Shown here piece by piece: positions 53,385-62,183 of a stretch of 64,000 bases of DNA (the first letter of the stretch is position 1; every line of letters starts with the position of its first letter). The position numbers and the translations under genes were made by a program. Origin of the DNA: Paraburkholderia madseniana (GTDB taxonomy: Bacteria; Pseudomonadota; Gammaproteobacteria; Burkholderiales; Burkholderiaceae). The notes beneath the pieces are model-generated. The model searched no databases. It saw only the letters and a list, made by a program, of their open reading frames with translations, and was not told the origin of the DNA. The stretch is from NCBI RefSeq assembly GCF_009690905.1, contig NZ_VOSW01000025.1:35697-99696 (forward strand), read 5' to 3'.

Positions 53385-55022
53385 GTGTCCGTCTTGAATC
53401 AAGCTTCGCCCTCCACTGCTTTGCCCGATGCGGCCCTCGCGCTGCGGCCCTCGGCGTGCCCGGGGCTGCTGCGCATCGTCGCGGCGCGCGATGGGGGGAT
53501 TTGCCGGATCAAATTGCCCGGCGGTGAGTTGAGCGCGGCGCAGGCCGCGGTGATCGCCGACGTCAGCGAGCGGCATGCGGCCGGTGTGGTCGAGCTGACC
53601 AATCGCGCGAATCTGCAGGTGCGTGGCGTGCGAAGCGGGCATGAAGCGGCGTTGATCGCGGCGCTGGTCGATGCGGGGCTTGGGCCGATTCGGGCGACCG
53701 GTGCGGTGGATGCTGACAGCTTGCTGCTAAAGACCTTGGCAAATACTTCAACCGCATCTCGGTTCGGCGCAGCGGATGCTTCGAATACGCGACCGACGAC
53801 CGCACGACAAGCTCCTACCGCAATTTCGGCGTCCGCTGCGGACGATGTGCGCAATGTGATGGTGAGCCCAACTGCCGGGCGCGATCCATTTGCGCTGTTC
53901 GATACGAGGCCGCTTTGCGTCGAACTGCTCACGTTGCTGCAATCCGAAGCGCGTTTCGCGGCGCTATCGCCCAAATTCGCGCTACTGCTCGATGGTGGTG
54001 AGCGTCTTGCCAGACTCGATCATCCACATGATGTCTGGCTCGCGGCGACGCAAGCTGAAGACGGTGTGCGATTTGTGCTTGGATTGGCAGGTTGTCCGCC
54101 TGCTGTGGCGAACGCGGACGTTGACGTCAATGCCGATGCCGATGCCGGTGCCGATGCCGATGCCGATGCCTTCCCGCATATCGCGCGTACCGGCTCGCAT
54201 AGCGCCGTTGACCATCCTCATCCGAATTACGCAGGCGCTCTCGCCGCAGTGCTGCCCGCGCAAGTCACAGACCTCGTCCGCGCGCTGCTGCATACGTTCC
54301 TCGATCTGGCCGCCCCAGATGCCACGCGCATGCGTCACCTGCTCGCCACGCATCCCGTCGACGCGCTATTGCAGCACACTCAAACGTACGTCGATTTCCC
54401 GCTGTCACGCGACACATCGCTTGCAAACTGGCTACGCCCCACGCCCGCCGATACCACGCTGCGACTCGGCGCGCACGCACAGCGAGTCGTGGGAATGCTG
54501 CACGTAGGCGGCCAACCGCCGCTCGGACGCCTCGACGCCACGACCTTGCGCGGCCTCGCCACGCTCTCGCAACAGCAAGGCAACGGCACGCTGCGCATGA
54601 CGCCCTGGCAAAGCGTGTTACTACCCGATATCGCAGCCGATGCCGCACCCACCGTGCTCGCTGAAATGAACGCGCTAGGCCTCGCATGCGATCCAGCGCA
54701 GCCTATGACACGTCTGATCGCCTGCGCCGGTTCCACAGGCTGTGCAAAAAGCCTCGCCGACACCAAAGCCGATGCGTTACGGCTAGCAGATCGCTTGCCC
54801 GATGGCATCGACGTCCATCTGAGCGGCTGTCCGCGCTCATGCGCTGCCGCACATTGCGCGCCGTACACGCTGCTGGCTGCGGCGCCCGGCATCTACGACC
54901 TTTATCGACGCGACGGCCAGGCGGGTTTCGGCTCGCGCGTCGCGCACCAACTTACGATCGAACAAGCCGCCGACATGCTCGCCCCATTGGCACACCCGGC
55001 CCGGAGCCCCTCAGATGCTTGA
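53385..55022 (+). CDS. cobG: Precorrin-3B synthase
   Basis: 545-aa oxygen-dependent monooxygenase making precorrin-3B from precorrin-3A. It is a sulphite/nitrite-reductase-type protein (CPGLLRIVAARDGGICRIKLPGG shown as CPGLLRIVAARDGGICRI; RANLQVRG) with a 4Fe-4S site: CAGSTGC and CPRSCAAAHC. It is longer than typical because of two low-complexity inserts, near residues 118-165 and around 240-270, the latter Ala/Asp-rich from a hexanucleotide repeat. Start uncertain: GTG 53385 preferred, GTG 53319 possible. Overlaps cobH by 8 bp. Its presence marks the aerobic route. Confidence 0.93.
   Translation: MSVLNQASPSTALPDAALALRPSACPGLLRIVAARDGGICRIKLPGGELSAAQAAVIADVSERHAAGVVELTNRANLQVRGVRSGHEAALIAALVDAGLGPIRATGAVDADSLLLKTLANTSTASRFGAADASNTRPTTARQAPTAISASAADDVRNVMVSPTAGRDPFALFDTRPLCVELLTLLQSEARFAALSPKFALLLDGGERLARLDHPHDVWLAATQAEDGVRFVLGLAGCPPAVANADVDVNADADAGADADADAFPHIARTGSHSAVDHPHPNYAGALAAVLPAQVTDLVRALLHTFLDLAAPDATRMRHLLATHPVDALLQHTQTYVDFPLSRDTSLANWLRPTPADTTLRLGAHAQRVVGMLHVGGQPPLGRLDATTLRGLATLSQQQGNGTLRMTPWQSVLLPDIAADAAPTVLAEMNALGLACDPAQPMTRLIACAGSTGCAKSLADTKADALRLADRLPDGIDVHLSGCPRSCAAAHCAPYTLLAAAPGIYDLYRRDGQAGFGSRVAHQLTIEQAADMLAPLAHPARSPSDA
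54132..54170. repeat. (GCCGAT)n hexanucleotide repeat in cobG
   Basis: Six tandem hexamers, GCCGAT with one GCCGGT variant, followed by a partial unit. They encode an Ala-Asp repeat inside the second low-complexity insert of CobG. Length change keeps the frame. Confidence 0.9.
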
Positions 55023-55641
55023 TTACATTCGCGACGGTCAGGAGATCTATCGCCAATCCTTCGCGACGATACGTGCGGAAGCCGACCTGTCGCGCATCCC
55101 TGCCGACCTCGAGAAACTCGCGGTGCGCGTGATCCATGCCTGCGGCATGGTCGACGTCGTTGAAGATCTTCAGTTTTCCGAAGGCGCAGGCACCGCGGGC
55201 CGTACGGCACTGGCGCAAGGCGCGCCGATTCTGTGCGATGCCGGCATGGTGGCGCAAGGCATCACGCGCGCACGCCTGCCCGCGAACAACGACGTGATCT
55301 GCACGCTGACGCATCAGGACGTGCCCGCACTCGCACGCGAACTCGGCAATACGCGCTCGGCGGCTGCGCTCGAATTGTGGCGGGCCCGGCTGGCCGGCAG
55401 CATCGTCGTGATCGGCAATGCGCCGACCGCCCTCTTTCACTTGCTCGACATGCTCGATGCCGGCGCAGCAAAACCCGCACTGATCCTAGGTTTTCCGGTC
55501 GGTTTTGTCGGCGCGGCCGAATCGAAAGCGATGCTTGCCGAAGACAGTCGCGGCGTGCCCTACGTCGTGGTTCACGGTCGACGCGGCGGCAGCGCGATGG
55601 CCGCCGCTGCCGTGAACGCACTGGCGACGGAGGTCGAGTAA
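55015..55641 (+). CDS. cobH: Precorrin-8X methylmutase
   Basis: 208-aa enzyme moving a methyl group from C11 to C12, giving hydrogenobyrinic acid. Seen: MLDYIRDGQEIYRQSFATIR, RVIHACGMVDVV (catalytic His), ILCDAGMVAQGI, NAPTALFHLLDMLDAG and GFPVGFVGAAESK. Overlaps cobG by 8 bp, and the stop abuts the start of cobI directly. Confidence 0.97.
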   Translation: MLDYIRDGQEIYRQSFATIRAEADLSRIPADLEKLAVRVIHACGMVDVVEDLQFSEGAGTAGRTALAQGAPILCDAGMVAQGITRARLPANNDVICTLTHQDVPALARELGNTRSAAALELWRARLAGSIVVIGNAPTALFHLLDMLDAGAAKPALILGFPVGFVGAAESKAMLAEDSRGVPYVVVHGRRGGSAMAAAAVNALATEVE

Positions 55642-56373
55642 ATGACGGTGCAAGGACGTTTATTCGGACTGGGCGTCGGCCCCGGCGACCCTGAGCTCAT
55701 CACACTGAAAGCGCTGCGTTTGCTGAAAGCGGCGCCCGTGGTCGCGTATTTCGTCGCAAAGGGTAAGAAGGGCAACGCCTTCAGCATCATCGAGGCGCAT
55801 CTGCATGACGCTCAACAGCATCTGCCGCTCGTTTATCCCGTCACGACCGAAGCGCTCGAACCGCCGCTTTCGTATGAAGTGATCATCGCCGACTTCTATG
55901 ACACCGCTGCGGAGGTCGTCGCCGGCCATCTCGACGCGGGCCGCGACGTAGCGGTGATTTGCGAGGGCGATCCGTTTTTCTACGGCTCGTACATGTATTT
56001 GCACGACCGCCTCGCGGCGCGTTTCGAAGCCGAAGTCGTGCCCGGCGTGTGCTCGATGCTCGGCGGTGCAGCGGTACTCGGCTCGCCGCTGGTGTATCGC
56101 AATCAGAGTTTGTCGGTGCTCTCCGGCGTGTTGCCTGAAGACGAACTGCGGCGGCGTCTCGCCGATGCGGACGCGGCGGTCATCATGAAGCTGGGCCGCA
56201 ATTTCGATAAGGTGAGGCGCGTGCTCGGCGAACTGGGGCTCGCGCATCGTGCGCTTTATGTCGAACGCGCGACGATGGGCAATCAGCGCATCGTGCCGCT
56301 TGACGAAGTCGACCCGATGGCCTCGCCGTATTTTTCGCTGCTCGTGGTGCCGGGGGAAAAATGGCAAGGTTGA
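55642..56373 (+). CDS. cobI: Precorrin-2 C20-methyltransferase
   Basis: 243-aa SAM-dependent methyltransferase that makes precorrin-3A. GRLFGLGVGPGDPELITLKALRLL, ICEGDPFFYGSYMYLHDRL and VPGVCSMLGGAAVLGSPL are typical. It lies immediately after cobH and overlaps the following fusion gene by 13 bp, so the operon is tightly packed. Confidence 0.97.
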   Translation: MTVQGRLFGLGVGPGDPELITLKALRLLKAAPVVAYFVAKGKKGNAFSIIEAHLHDAQQHLPLVYPVTTEALEPPLSYEVIIADFYDTAAEVVAGHLDAGRDVAVICEGDPFFYGSYMYLHDRLAARFEAEVVPGVCSMLGGAAVLGSPLVYRNQSLSVLSGVLPEDELRRRLADADAAVIMKLGRNFDKVRRVLGELGLAHRALYVERATMGNQRIVPLDEVDPMASPYFSLLVVPGEKWQG

Positions 56374-58151
56374 CGCCGCCCGCGATCGTGATTCTCGGTG
56401 CGGGCGCGCTGGAGACCGCACGGCGTATCCAGATGTTGTATGCCGGTTGCCAGGTGCATGCCTTGCAGGGCCGAGTCGAGGCTGACGTCTCATACACGGA
56501 ACTCCGCGCGCATCTGTGTGATCTGTATGCGCGCGGTACGCCGATCATCGCGTTGTGCGCCGCCGGGATCGTGATTCGTTGCGTCGCGCCCTTGTTGTCG
56601 AATAAGGGCGTCGAGCCGCCGGTGCTGGCCGTTGCAGAAGATGGGAGTGCGGTCGTGCCCTTGCTCGGTGGGCTTGCCGGCGTCAACGTGATGGCTCGCG
56701 AGATTGCGGCTGCGTTGAACGTGTCGCCTGCGATTACAACGAGTGGCGAACTGCGCTTTGGAACGTGTGTGCTCAATCCGCCTGAGGGCTATGCGCTTGC
56801 CGATATAGCGCAAGGCAAGCGCTTCGTGTCTGATCTGCTGGCGGGTGAAAGCACGCGCATCGAGGGTGAAGCGCCGTGGCTCGATGACGCGCAATTGCCT
56901 CGCTCTGAATCCGCACGTCTCGCGATCCGCGTGACGCCACGTGCGTGGGATGGGCGGGATGATGAGTTGGTGATTCATCCGCGGAGTGTGGTGGCGGCAG
57001 TGACCGTGCCGAGTGCCGCTGCGCATTCCAATACGGATACGGACCTCGGCGCAAATTCCGGTGCTGATTCGCAGACGGCTTCCGGCGCTCGAATCGCCGC
57101 GCTGGTACAAGAGGCATTGGACGCGCACGGTCTTGCACCACTCTCGCTCGCGGCATTGCTGGTTCCTTCCGAACACATGGCAAACCCGGCGCTCGCCGAT
57201 GCCGCGGCGAGCCTGAACGTGCCGCTGCGTTTTGCCCAGGCGGGCCCGGAGGACGGCGAGCCGCCGAGCAATTTGCTGCATGCCGCGCTGCGCGTGCCTT
57301 ATCAAACCTTGCATGACGACGCGGACGCAGGGGTTGCACTCGCGTTGGCCGCGTTGGCAATCGACCCGGACACGATTGGCCGTACGCGCGGCCGCTTGAC
57401 CGTGATCGGCCTCGGCCCCGGCAGCGCCGATCTGATGGTGCCCGCCGCACGAACGGCGCTGAACGAAGCCACCGATATTCTCGGCTACGAAACCTACGTG
57501 AAAATGGCCGGCCCCTTGCGTGCCGACCAACGCGTACACGGCACGGACAATCGCGAAGAGATGCAGCGGGCGCGCCATGCGTTCGAACTCGCGAGCACTG
57601 GACGGTCAGTGGTGATGGTGTCGTCGGGCGATCCCGGCGTGTTTGCGATGGCGGCAGCGGTGCTTGAAGCGCTCGAAGAAGGCGCTTCGACGAACGCTGA
57701 CTGGCGCTCGGTCCAACTCGCCATCGTGCCGGGAGTGTCCGCTGCCATGGCAACTGCGGCGCAAGCCGGCGCGCCGTTAGGCCATGACTTCTGCATGCTG
57801 TCGTTATCCGACAATCTGAAACCGTGGACCATCATCGAAAAGCGCCTTCGGCATGCGGCCGAAGCGGATCTGGTGATGGCTTTCTACAATCCGATCTCCC
57901 GCGCACGGCCGTGGCAGTTGGATAAAGCGCTGGACATCGTGCGGGAATATCGCGCTGCCGCGACGAAAGTCGTGCTCGGCCGCGATATCGGCAGACCGGG
58001 CAGCACACTGCGCACGATCACGCTAGGTGAACTGCGTTCGTCCGATGTGGATATGCGCACGATGGTGATCGTGGGGTCGTCGACGACACGCGCGTTTGCT
58101 AACGGTGTCGATGGCGGGGAATGGGTTTACACGCCGCGGTGGTATGAGTGA
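56361..58151 (+). CDS. cobJ: CbiG-CobJ fusion: CbiG-like domain and precorrin-3B C17-methyltransferase
   Basis: 596-aa bifunctional protein. Residues ~1-335 are CbiG-like (IIALCAAGIVIRCVAPLL and GGLAGVNVMAREIA; a C-terminal CbiG piece with AALLVPSEHMANPALADAA). Residues ~345-596 are CobJ/CbiH (LTVIGLGPGSADLMVPAART, SSGDPGVFAMAAAVLEALEE, VPGVSAAMATAAQAGAPLGHDF, MAFYNPISRARPWQ), the ring-contracting C17 methyltransferase. A low-complexity linker (about 213-240) separates CbiG halves. CbiG opens the lactone in the anaerobic route, and its role beside CobG is unclear. Last gene of the riboswitch operon. Confidence 0.93.
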   Translation: MARLTPPAIVILGAGALETARRIQMLYAGCQVHALQGRVEADVSYTELRAHLCDLYARGTPIIALCAAGIVIRCVAPLLSNKGVEPPVLAVAEDGSAVVPLLGGLAGVNVMAREIAAALNVSPAITTSGELRFGTCVLNPPEGYALADIAQGKRFVSDLLAGESTRIEGEAPWLDDAQLPRSESARLAIRVTPRAWDGRDDELVIHPRSVVAAVTVPSAAAHSNTDTDLGANSGADSQTASGARIAALVQEALDAHGLAPLSLAALLVPSEHMANPALADAAASLNVPLRFAQAGPEDGEPPSNLLHAALRVPYQTLHDDADAGVALALAALAIDPDTIGRTRGRLTVIGLGPGSADLMVPAARTALNEATDILGYETYVKMAGPLRADQRVHGTDNREEMQRARHAFELASTGRSVVMVSSGDPGVFAMAAAVLEALEEGASTNADWRSVQLAIVPGVSAAMATAAQAGAPLGHDFCMLSLSDNLKPWTIIEKRLRHAAEADLVMAFYNPISRARPWQLDKALDIVREYRAAATKVVLGRDIGRPGSTLRTITLGELRSSDVDMRTMVIVGSSTTRAFANGVDGGEWVYTPRWYE

Positions 58152-58224
58152 GCACAGTGGGTTATTTTCGCCCCATCCCCCTCACCATTGCCTCCATTTG
58201 CACCCCATCCGCCCGCGCGATGCC

Positions 58225-60849
58225 CTATGCCGCCACCTTCAAATCCTCAATCGCCCGCTGCCTGACGCCCAGATCATCCCAGAGTTCCGGATGGCACGTG
58301 AACACCAGAATCTGATGCCGCGTCGCCGCGTCGATCAGCGCGCGCTTGATCGCATCGCGTCGCGTCGCGTCGGTATGCACGGCTGCGTCGTCGAGCATGA
58401 GCAAGGTGGGTCGGCCCGACGCCTTCAATAGATCCGCGTACGCCAGCCGCGTCAGAATACCGAGTTGCTCCCGTGTACCGAAGCTCAACGCATCGAGCGT
58501 ATCCGCGCGACCATAGCGATCCAGCGTCGCCGGACTCAGATCGTCGCCGAGCGCAATCGTCGACTGCGGGAAAATGCGCTTCAGATAGTGCCCGAGCCGC
58601 TCGGTCAACGGCGCGCGCAGTTGCGCCACCGCCGCATCACGTTCGTCGACAAGCACTTCGTCGAGCAGACTCAAAGCGCTCGCCCGCAAGCTGAGTTCTT
58701 CCTTGCGGCGCATGGCCTGTTCGACTGAAGCATTTACTGTAGCGAGACGCTCCCCGAGCCCAGAAGCGCCAACCGTCTCGAGCTGACTGCGCAACTGCGC
58801 GATCCGCAGTTGCCGTTCGTGCTGCTCGTTGCGCGCAAGTTCTGCCGACGCCCGATAGCGCTTCGCTTCAGCCGCCGGATCGTCGAGACGCGCAGCTTCC
58901 AACTCGCGCTCACGTCCTTCAAGCTGTTTCTTCAGCGCCTCGACCTGCACGCGCTGCTCGACGATTTTCGTCTGCCACAGCGCGCGGTTGCGGCAGAACG
59001 CCTCGTCGCCCAGTTGCGCCTCCTTACGCTGGAGTTGCGCGGCGAGCGATTCCGTCGTGGCCGTAGCGGTCGATCGCTTCTCCGCCGCTTGTGCCAACAC
59101 TTTTCGGGCGGCGTCCAGCGCATCACGTGCGATGTCGGCGTTGCGGCGAGCCTCGTCGAGCGGTGGCGCGGCGGAGACATCGGGCAAGGCCGCAAGCCGT
59201 CCGTTGGCCGATTGCAATCGCGCATCCGCCGAAGCCAACGCAGCCCGCAGCGCGTCGATACCCTGCGGCGCATGTACCTCAAGAATCTTCGCCTGGCTTT
59301 TCTGCTGCGCGACCAGCGTCTTCCACTGCTCGTGCCTGGCCTCGGCCTCGCCCAGCGACGCCACGCCCAGCGTCTGCAACAATTGCGCATGCTGGGCTTC
59401 GAGCGACGCCAACTCGGATAACCGCGCAGACAGATCGGAGACGCCCGGAATCACGCGCAATTCGCCGAGTTCGCCAAGACCGATCAGTTTTTCCTCGTCG
59501 AGCCGCAGCACGCCCTCGCCGTGTACCTCTGCATCGCCGACGGTGATCGCGCCATTCAACCGGTATTCGATGCGCGTCATCGCCGCTTCGGTCCGCGCGC
59601 GCAGCACGGTCAATTCCGCATCGAGCGACTGGAGCCGCTTCAATTGCGCCCCGTCGATCTCGAGCGCGGCCGCTGCGCGGGTCGCCTCCAGCACGGCCTC
59701 GTTCGCCTTGCCGGCGGCCGCGATCGAGGCTTCGAGCCGCTCGCTCTCGGTGCGGTGCAGAGCGATCTGACTGCGCAAATCGCCCGCGGTTACCGCGGCG
59801 TTCGCCAGTTCGTACGCGCGGTTGGCATCGGTAGCCGCCTGTTCAAATTTCGCCACGCTCGCCTGAGCCTGCGCATGTTCGTTCTGAACTGCCGAGACAT
59901 TGGCTCGTGCGGCGTCGAGTTGCTGCCGCTCGCGTGCAACGGCTGCTTCGAGTTCAGTGGCCGCCTGTTCCTGCTGCAACGAAAGCGCCAACTCTGCGTC
60001 CTTCAATTGCAGCGACTGGGAGAGCCCCTGAAGACTGCGTTCGAGTTCGGCCGCGGCGTCGGCGCGCTGTTGTGCCTGCACGGCCTTCTGCTCATGAAGC
60101 TCCCAGGGGCGCTTGCGTTGCGCGTCGTCGAAGGCTTCCTGCTGCGTGGCAAGCCGTACGATGTTCTCATCGAACTGCTGACGCTGCTGCTCCAGATCGT
60201 CGCGCTCTTCGATCAGCGCCGCCAACGCCTGTTCGGCCTCGGCCAATGGGCCGGTGGACTTCTGCGTACGCGCCGTGAGCAGTTGCCGGAGTTCGCGCTG
60301 CACCGCCGCGATCAGCGCATCCTCACCCGCCGATTCATGACCGCCCGACAGTTGCGACAACGCATCGCGCAGATACTGCGCCGCATGTCCCGTGGAATCG
60401 CGCACCTCCTGCGTACCGCCTTGTTGCACCCACAACAAACCGGGGACACCGGCGTTTTCCGCCTTCAGCGGCCCACGCGCGGCCCGCGAAAAACCGAGCA
60501 GCGCGGCGAGCTTGTCTTCGGCTTCGTCTTCGCCGAACACCGCTTGACCGATCTTCAATTCGCAGCGCTGCCGGGTGACGAACTGCTTCGACAGCCTGCA
60601 GGCCGTGCCGTCCATGTCGAATGTCACTTCAACCGACGGCTGCCCGCTCGCCTTGCCCCACGGCAGCAGGTCTTTCAGATGCGAGGCCTTGTAGCGCTCG
60701 AGGAACACCGCCCGCACGGCTTCGGCGATCGTGCTCTTGCCAGCCTCGTTCGGGCCGGTGAACAGATTGAGTCCAGGCTGCAGATCGTCGATGACGAGCC
60801 GTCCGGTGAACTGCTTGAACTCCTGAATCGCGATGCTTTCCAGCTTCAT
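58225..60849 (-). CDS. SMC-like AAA ATPase (YhaN/SbcC-like)
   Basis: 874-aa ATPase with a long coiled coil. Walker A GPNEAGKST at residues ~34-42; coiled-coil segments rich in Ala/Glu/Gln/Leu from about 170 to 700; then LSFGTREQLGILTRL (ABC signature) and LLMLDDAAVHTD (Walker B). The pattern matches Rad50-like DNA repair ATPases of the YhaN type. Its start overlaps the stop of the nuclease gene by 4 bp (ATGA), so the two likely make a complex like SbcCD/Mre11-Rad50 acting on DNA ends. Exact substrate and role are inferred. Confidence 0.9.
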   Translation of the reverse strand: MKLESIAIQEFKQFTGRLVIDDLQPGLNLFTGPNEAGKSTIAEAVRAVFLERYKASHLKDLLPWGKASGQPSVEVTFDMDGTACRLSKQFVTRQRCELKIGQAVFGEDEAEDKLAALLGFSRAARGPLKAENAGVPGLLWVQQGGTQEVRDSTGHAAQYLRDALSQLSGGHESAGEDALIAAVQRELRQLLTARTQKSTGPLAEAEQALAALIEERDDLEQQRQQFDENIVRLATQQEAFDDAQRKRPWELHEQKAVQAQQRADAAAELERSLQGLSQSLQLKDAELALSLQQEQAATELEAAVARERQQLDAARANVSAVQNEHAQAQASVAKFEQAATDANRAYELANAAVTAGDLRSQIALHRTESERLEASIAAAGKANEAVLEATRAAAALEIDGAQLKRLQSLDAELTVLRARTEAAMTRIEYRLNGAITVGDAEVHGEGVLRLDEEKLIGLGELGELRVIPGVSDLSARLSELASLEAQHAQLLQTLGVASLGEAEARHEQWKTLVAQQKSQAKILEVHAPQGIDALRAALASADARLQSANGRLAALPDVSAAPPLDEARRNADIARDALDAARKVLAQAAEKRSTATATTESLAAQLQRKEAQLGDEAFCRNRALWQTKIVEQRVQVEALKKQLEGRERELEAARLDDPAAEAKRYRASAELARNEQHERQLRIAQLRSQLETVGASGLGERLATVNASVEQAMRRKEELSLRASALSLLDEVLVDERDAAVAQLRAPLTERLGHYLKRIFPQSTIALGDDLSPATLDRYGRADTLDALSFGTREQLGILTRLAYADLLKASGRPTLLMLDDAAVHTDATRRDAIKRALIDAATRHQILVFTCHPELWDDLGVRQRAIEDLKVAA

Positions 60850-61988
60850 GCGGACCTCGCTTCGCGCGGCAGTTCACGTTGAAAACGCGCCAGAAGCAAT
60901 AACGCCTCCGCCGCGCGCTTGGCCTGTTGCGGGTCGGACTGCGGGTCCTCCTGCAAGCCTCGCAGACGCGCCACCACTTTCGCGAGGTAGCCGCTTTGCG
61001 CGCCGAGTTCGGCGAGATCGTCGGCGGTGGGCAGCACCTGCAGGCCACTCAGATCGACGCGCAGCGCACGCACCCGCGCACGGGTCTCTTCCACCGCAAG
61101 GTGAATGGCTTCGGCCTCGGCCAGTGCGGTCGATCCGCTTACGGTCACCCGCAGCACGTCATGACTGCCCAACGTGCTGAGTCGCAGCTTGAGCGAATCG
61201 ACGTCGGTCGGCACGGAGATCCCCTCTTCCCAGCGATGCCATTGATATTTACCGACCCGCACCGCTTCAACGGACGGCACGGCGCCAGGCTCGGTCAGCG
61301 TGACGTCGAGCATGAAGCCCGGATCGTTGGCGCGGAAACGGTCCTGCTCGTGCGTGCCGGCATACCAGGTGCGTTCGTCGACACGCAAATAACCGTGCCA
61401 GTCGCCGAGCGCGAGATAGTCCAGACGCGCGCTCGCTGCACGCGTCGGCGCGATCGGGTTCGACGAATCGATGCCCTCCTGCAGAATCCCGCTGACGCTG
61501 CCATGCGCGAGTCCGATACGGTGATAGCCGGGCGGCGTCTCTGTCGTGTCGAAGAAACCCGTCGTGTCGTCGTAAGTGATGCGTTGCGTGAGCGGCGCGC
61601 AAAGCAACGCGCACTGGCACGCGTCGAGCGTCACCACGCCGGGTTCGAGCACCAGTCGTACGTTCGGTGCGACGCAGTTCAGCCGCTGCGCACGGGTCCA
61701 CACGCTCTCGACCAATGCGGCATCGTGATTGCCCGGCAGCATGATCCACGGCCCGGAAAACGCTTGCAGCGCGCCGAACAACCGGCGGATCACCGTGTCC
61801 GAAACGGTCTGCAGGTCGAATACGTCGCCGGCGACCAGCACGGCGTCAACCTTGCGCGCCGCCGCTTCCTCCGCGATCCGGCGCACTGTCTCGAAGCGCG
61901 CTTCCGCGAGGTGCGCGGCTTCGTCCGGCTCGAACTGGCCGAATTGCGTACCTATCTGCCAGTCCGCGGTGTGCAGAAACCTGATCAC
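60846..61988 (-). CDS. Mre11/SbcD-like metallophosphoesterase (YhaO-like)
   Basis: 380-aa DNA exonuclease-type protein. Motifs: FLHTADWQIGT (D-x-H replaced by ADWQ, as in this subfamily), VAGDVFDLQ, LPGNHDAAL, GLAHGSV and YLALGDWHGYLRV. Start GTG 61988 has GGAGG six bases upstream; an upstream ATG (62024) would add 12 residues but has no such site. Overlaps the SMC-like gene by 4 bp; they are almost certainly a nuclease-ATPase pair. Confidence 0.92.
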   Translation of the reverse strand: MIRFLHTADWQIGTQFGQFEPDEAAHLAEARFETVRRIAEEAAARKVDAVLVAGDVFDLQTVSDTVIRRLFGALQAFSGPWIMLPGNHDAALVESVWTRAQRLNCVAPNVRLVLEPGVVTLDACQCALLCAPLTQRITYDDTTGFFDTTETPPGYHRIGLAHGSVSGILQEGIDSSNPIAPTRAASARLDYLALGDWHGYLRVDERTWYAGTHEQDRFRANDPGFMLDVTLTEPGAVPSVEAVRVGKYQWHRWEEGISVPTDVDSLKLRLSTLGSHDVLRVTVSGSTALAEAEAIHLAVEETRARVRALRVDLSGLQVLPTADDLAELGAQSGYLAKVVARLRGLQEDPQSDPQQAKRAAEALLLLARFQRELPREARSA

Positions 61989-62183
61989 TGTGCCTCCATT
62001 CCGTTCAATTGCATCGTCACTCAATACTCATTCGGCGCTCATGTTACCGCGCCTGCGGGTCAAAGAATGTCCCAAGCCGGCGCCACACGGCCCGAACAGC
62101 GGCGCTACACTCGCGTTTCTGGACCAGCACGCCAATCGCACCGCACCATTCCAATCAACTAGAACTCCGCTGCCCTGCTGCCG

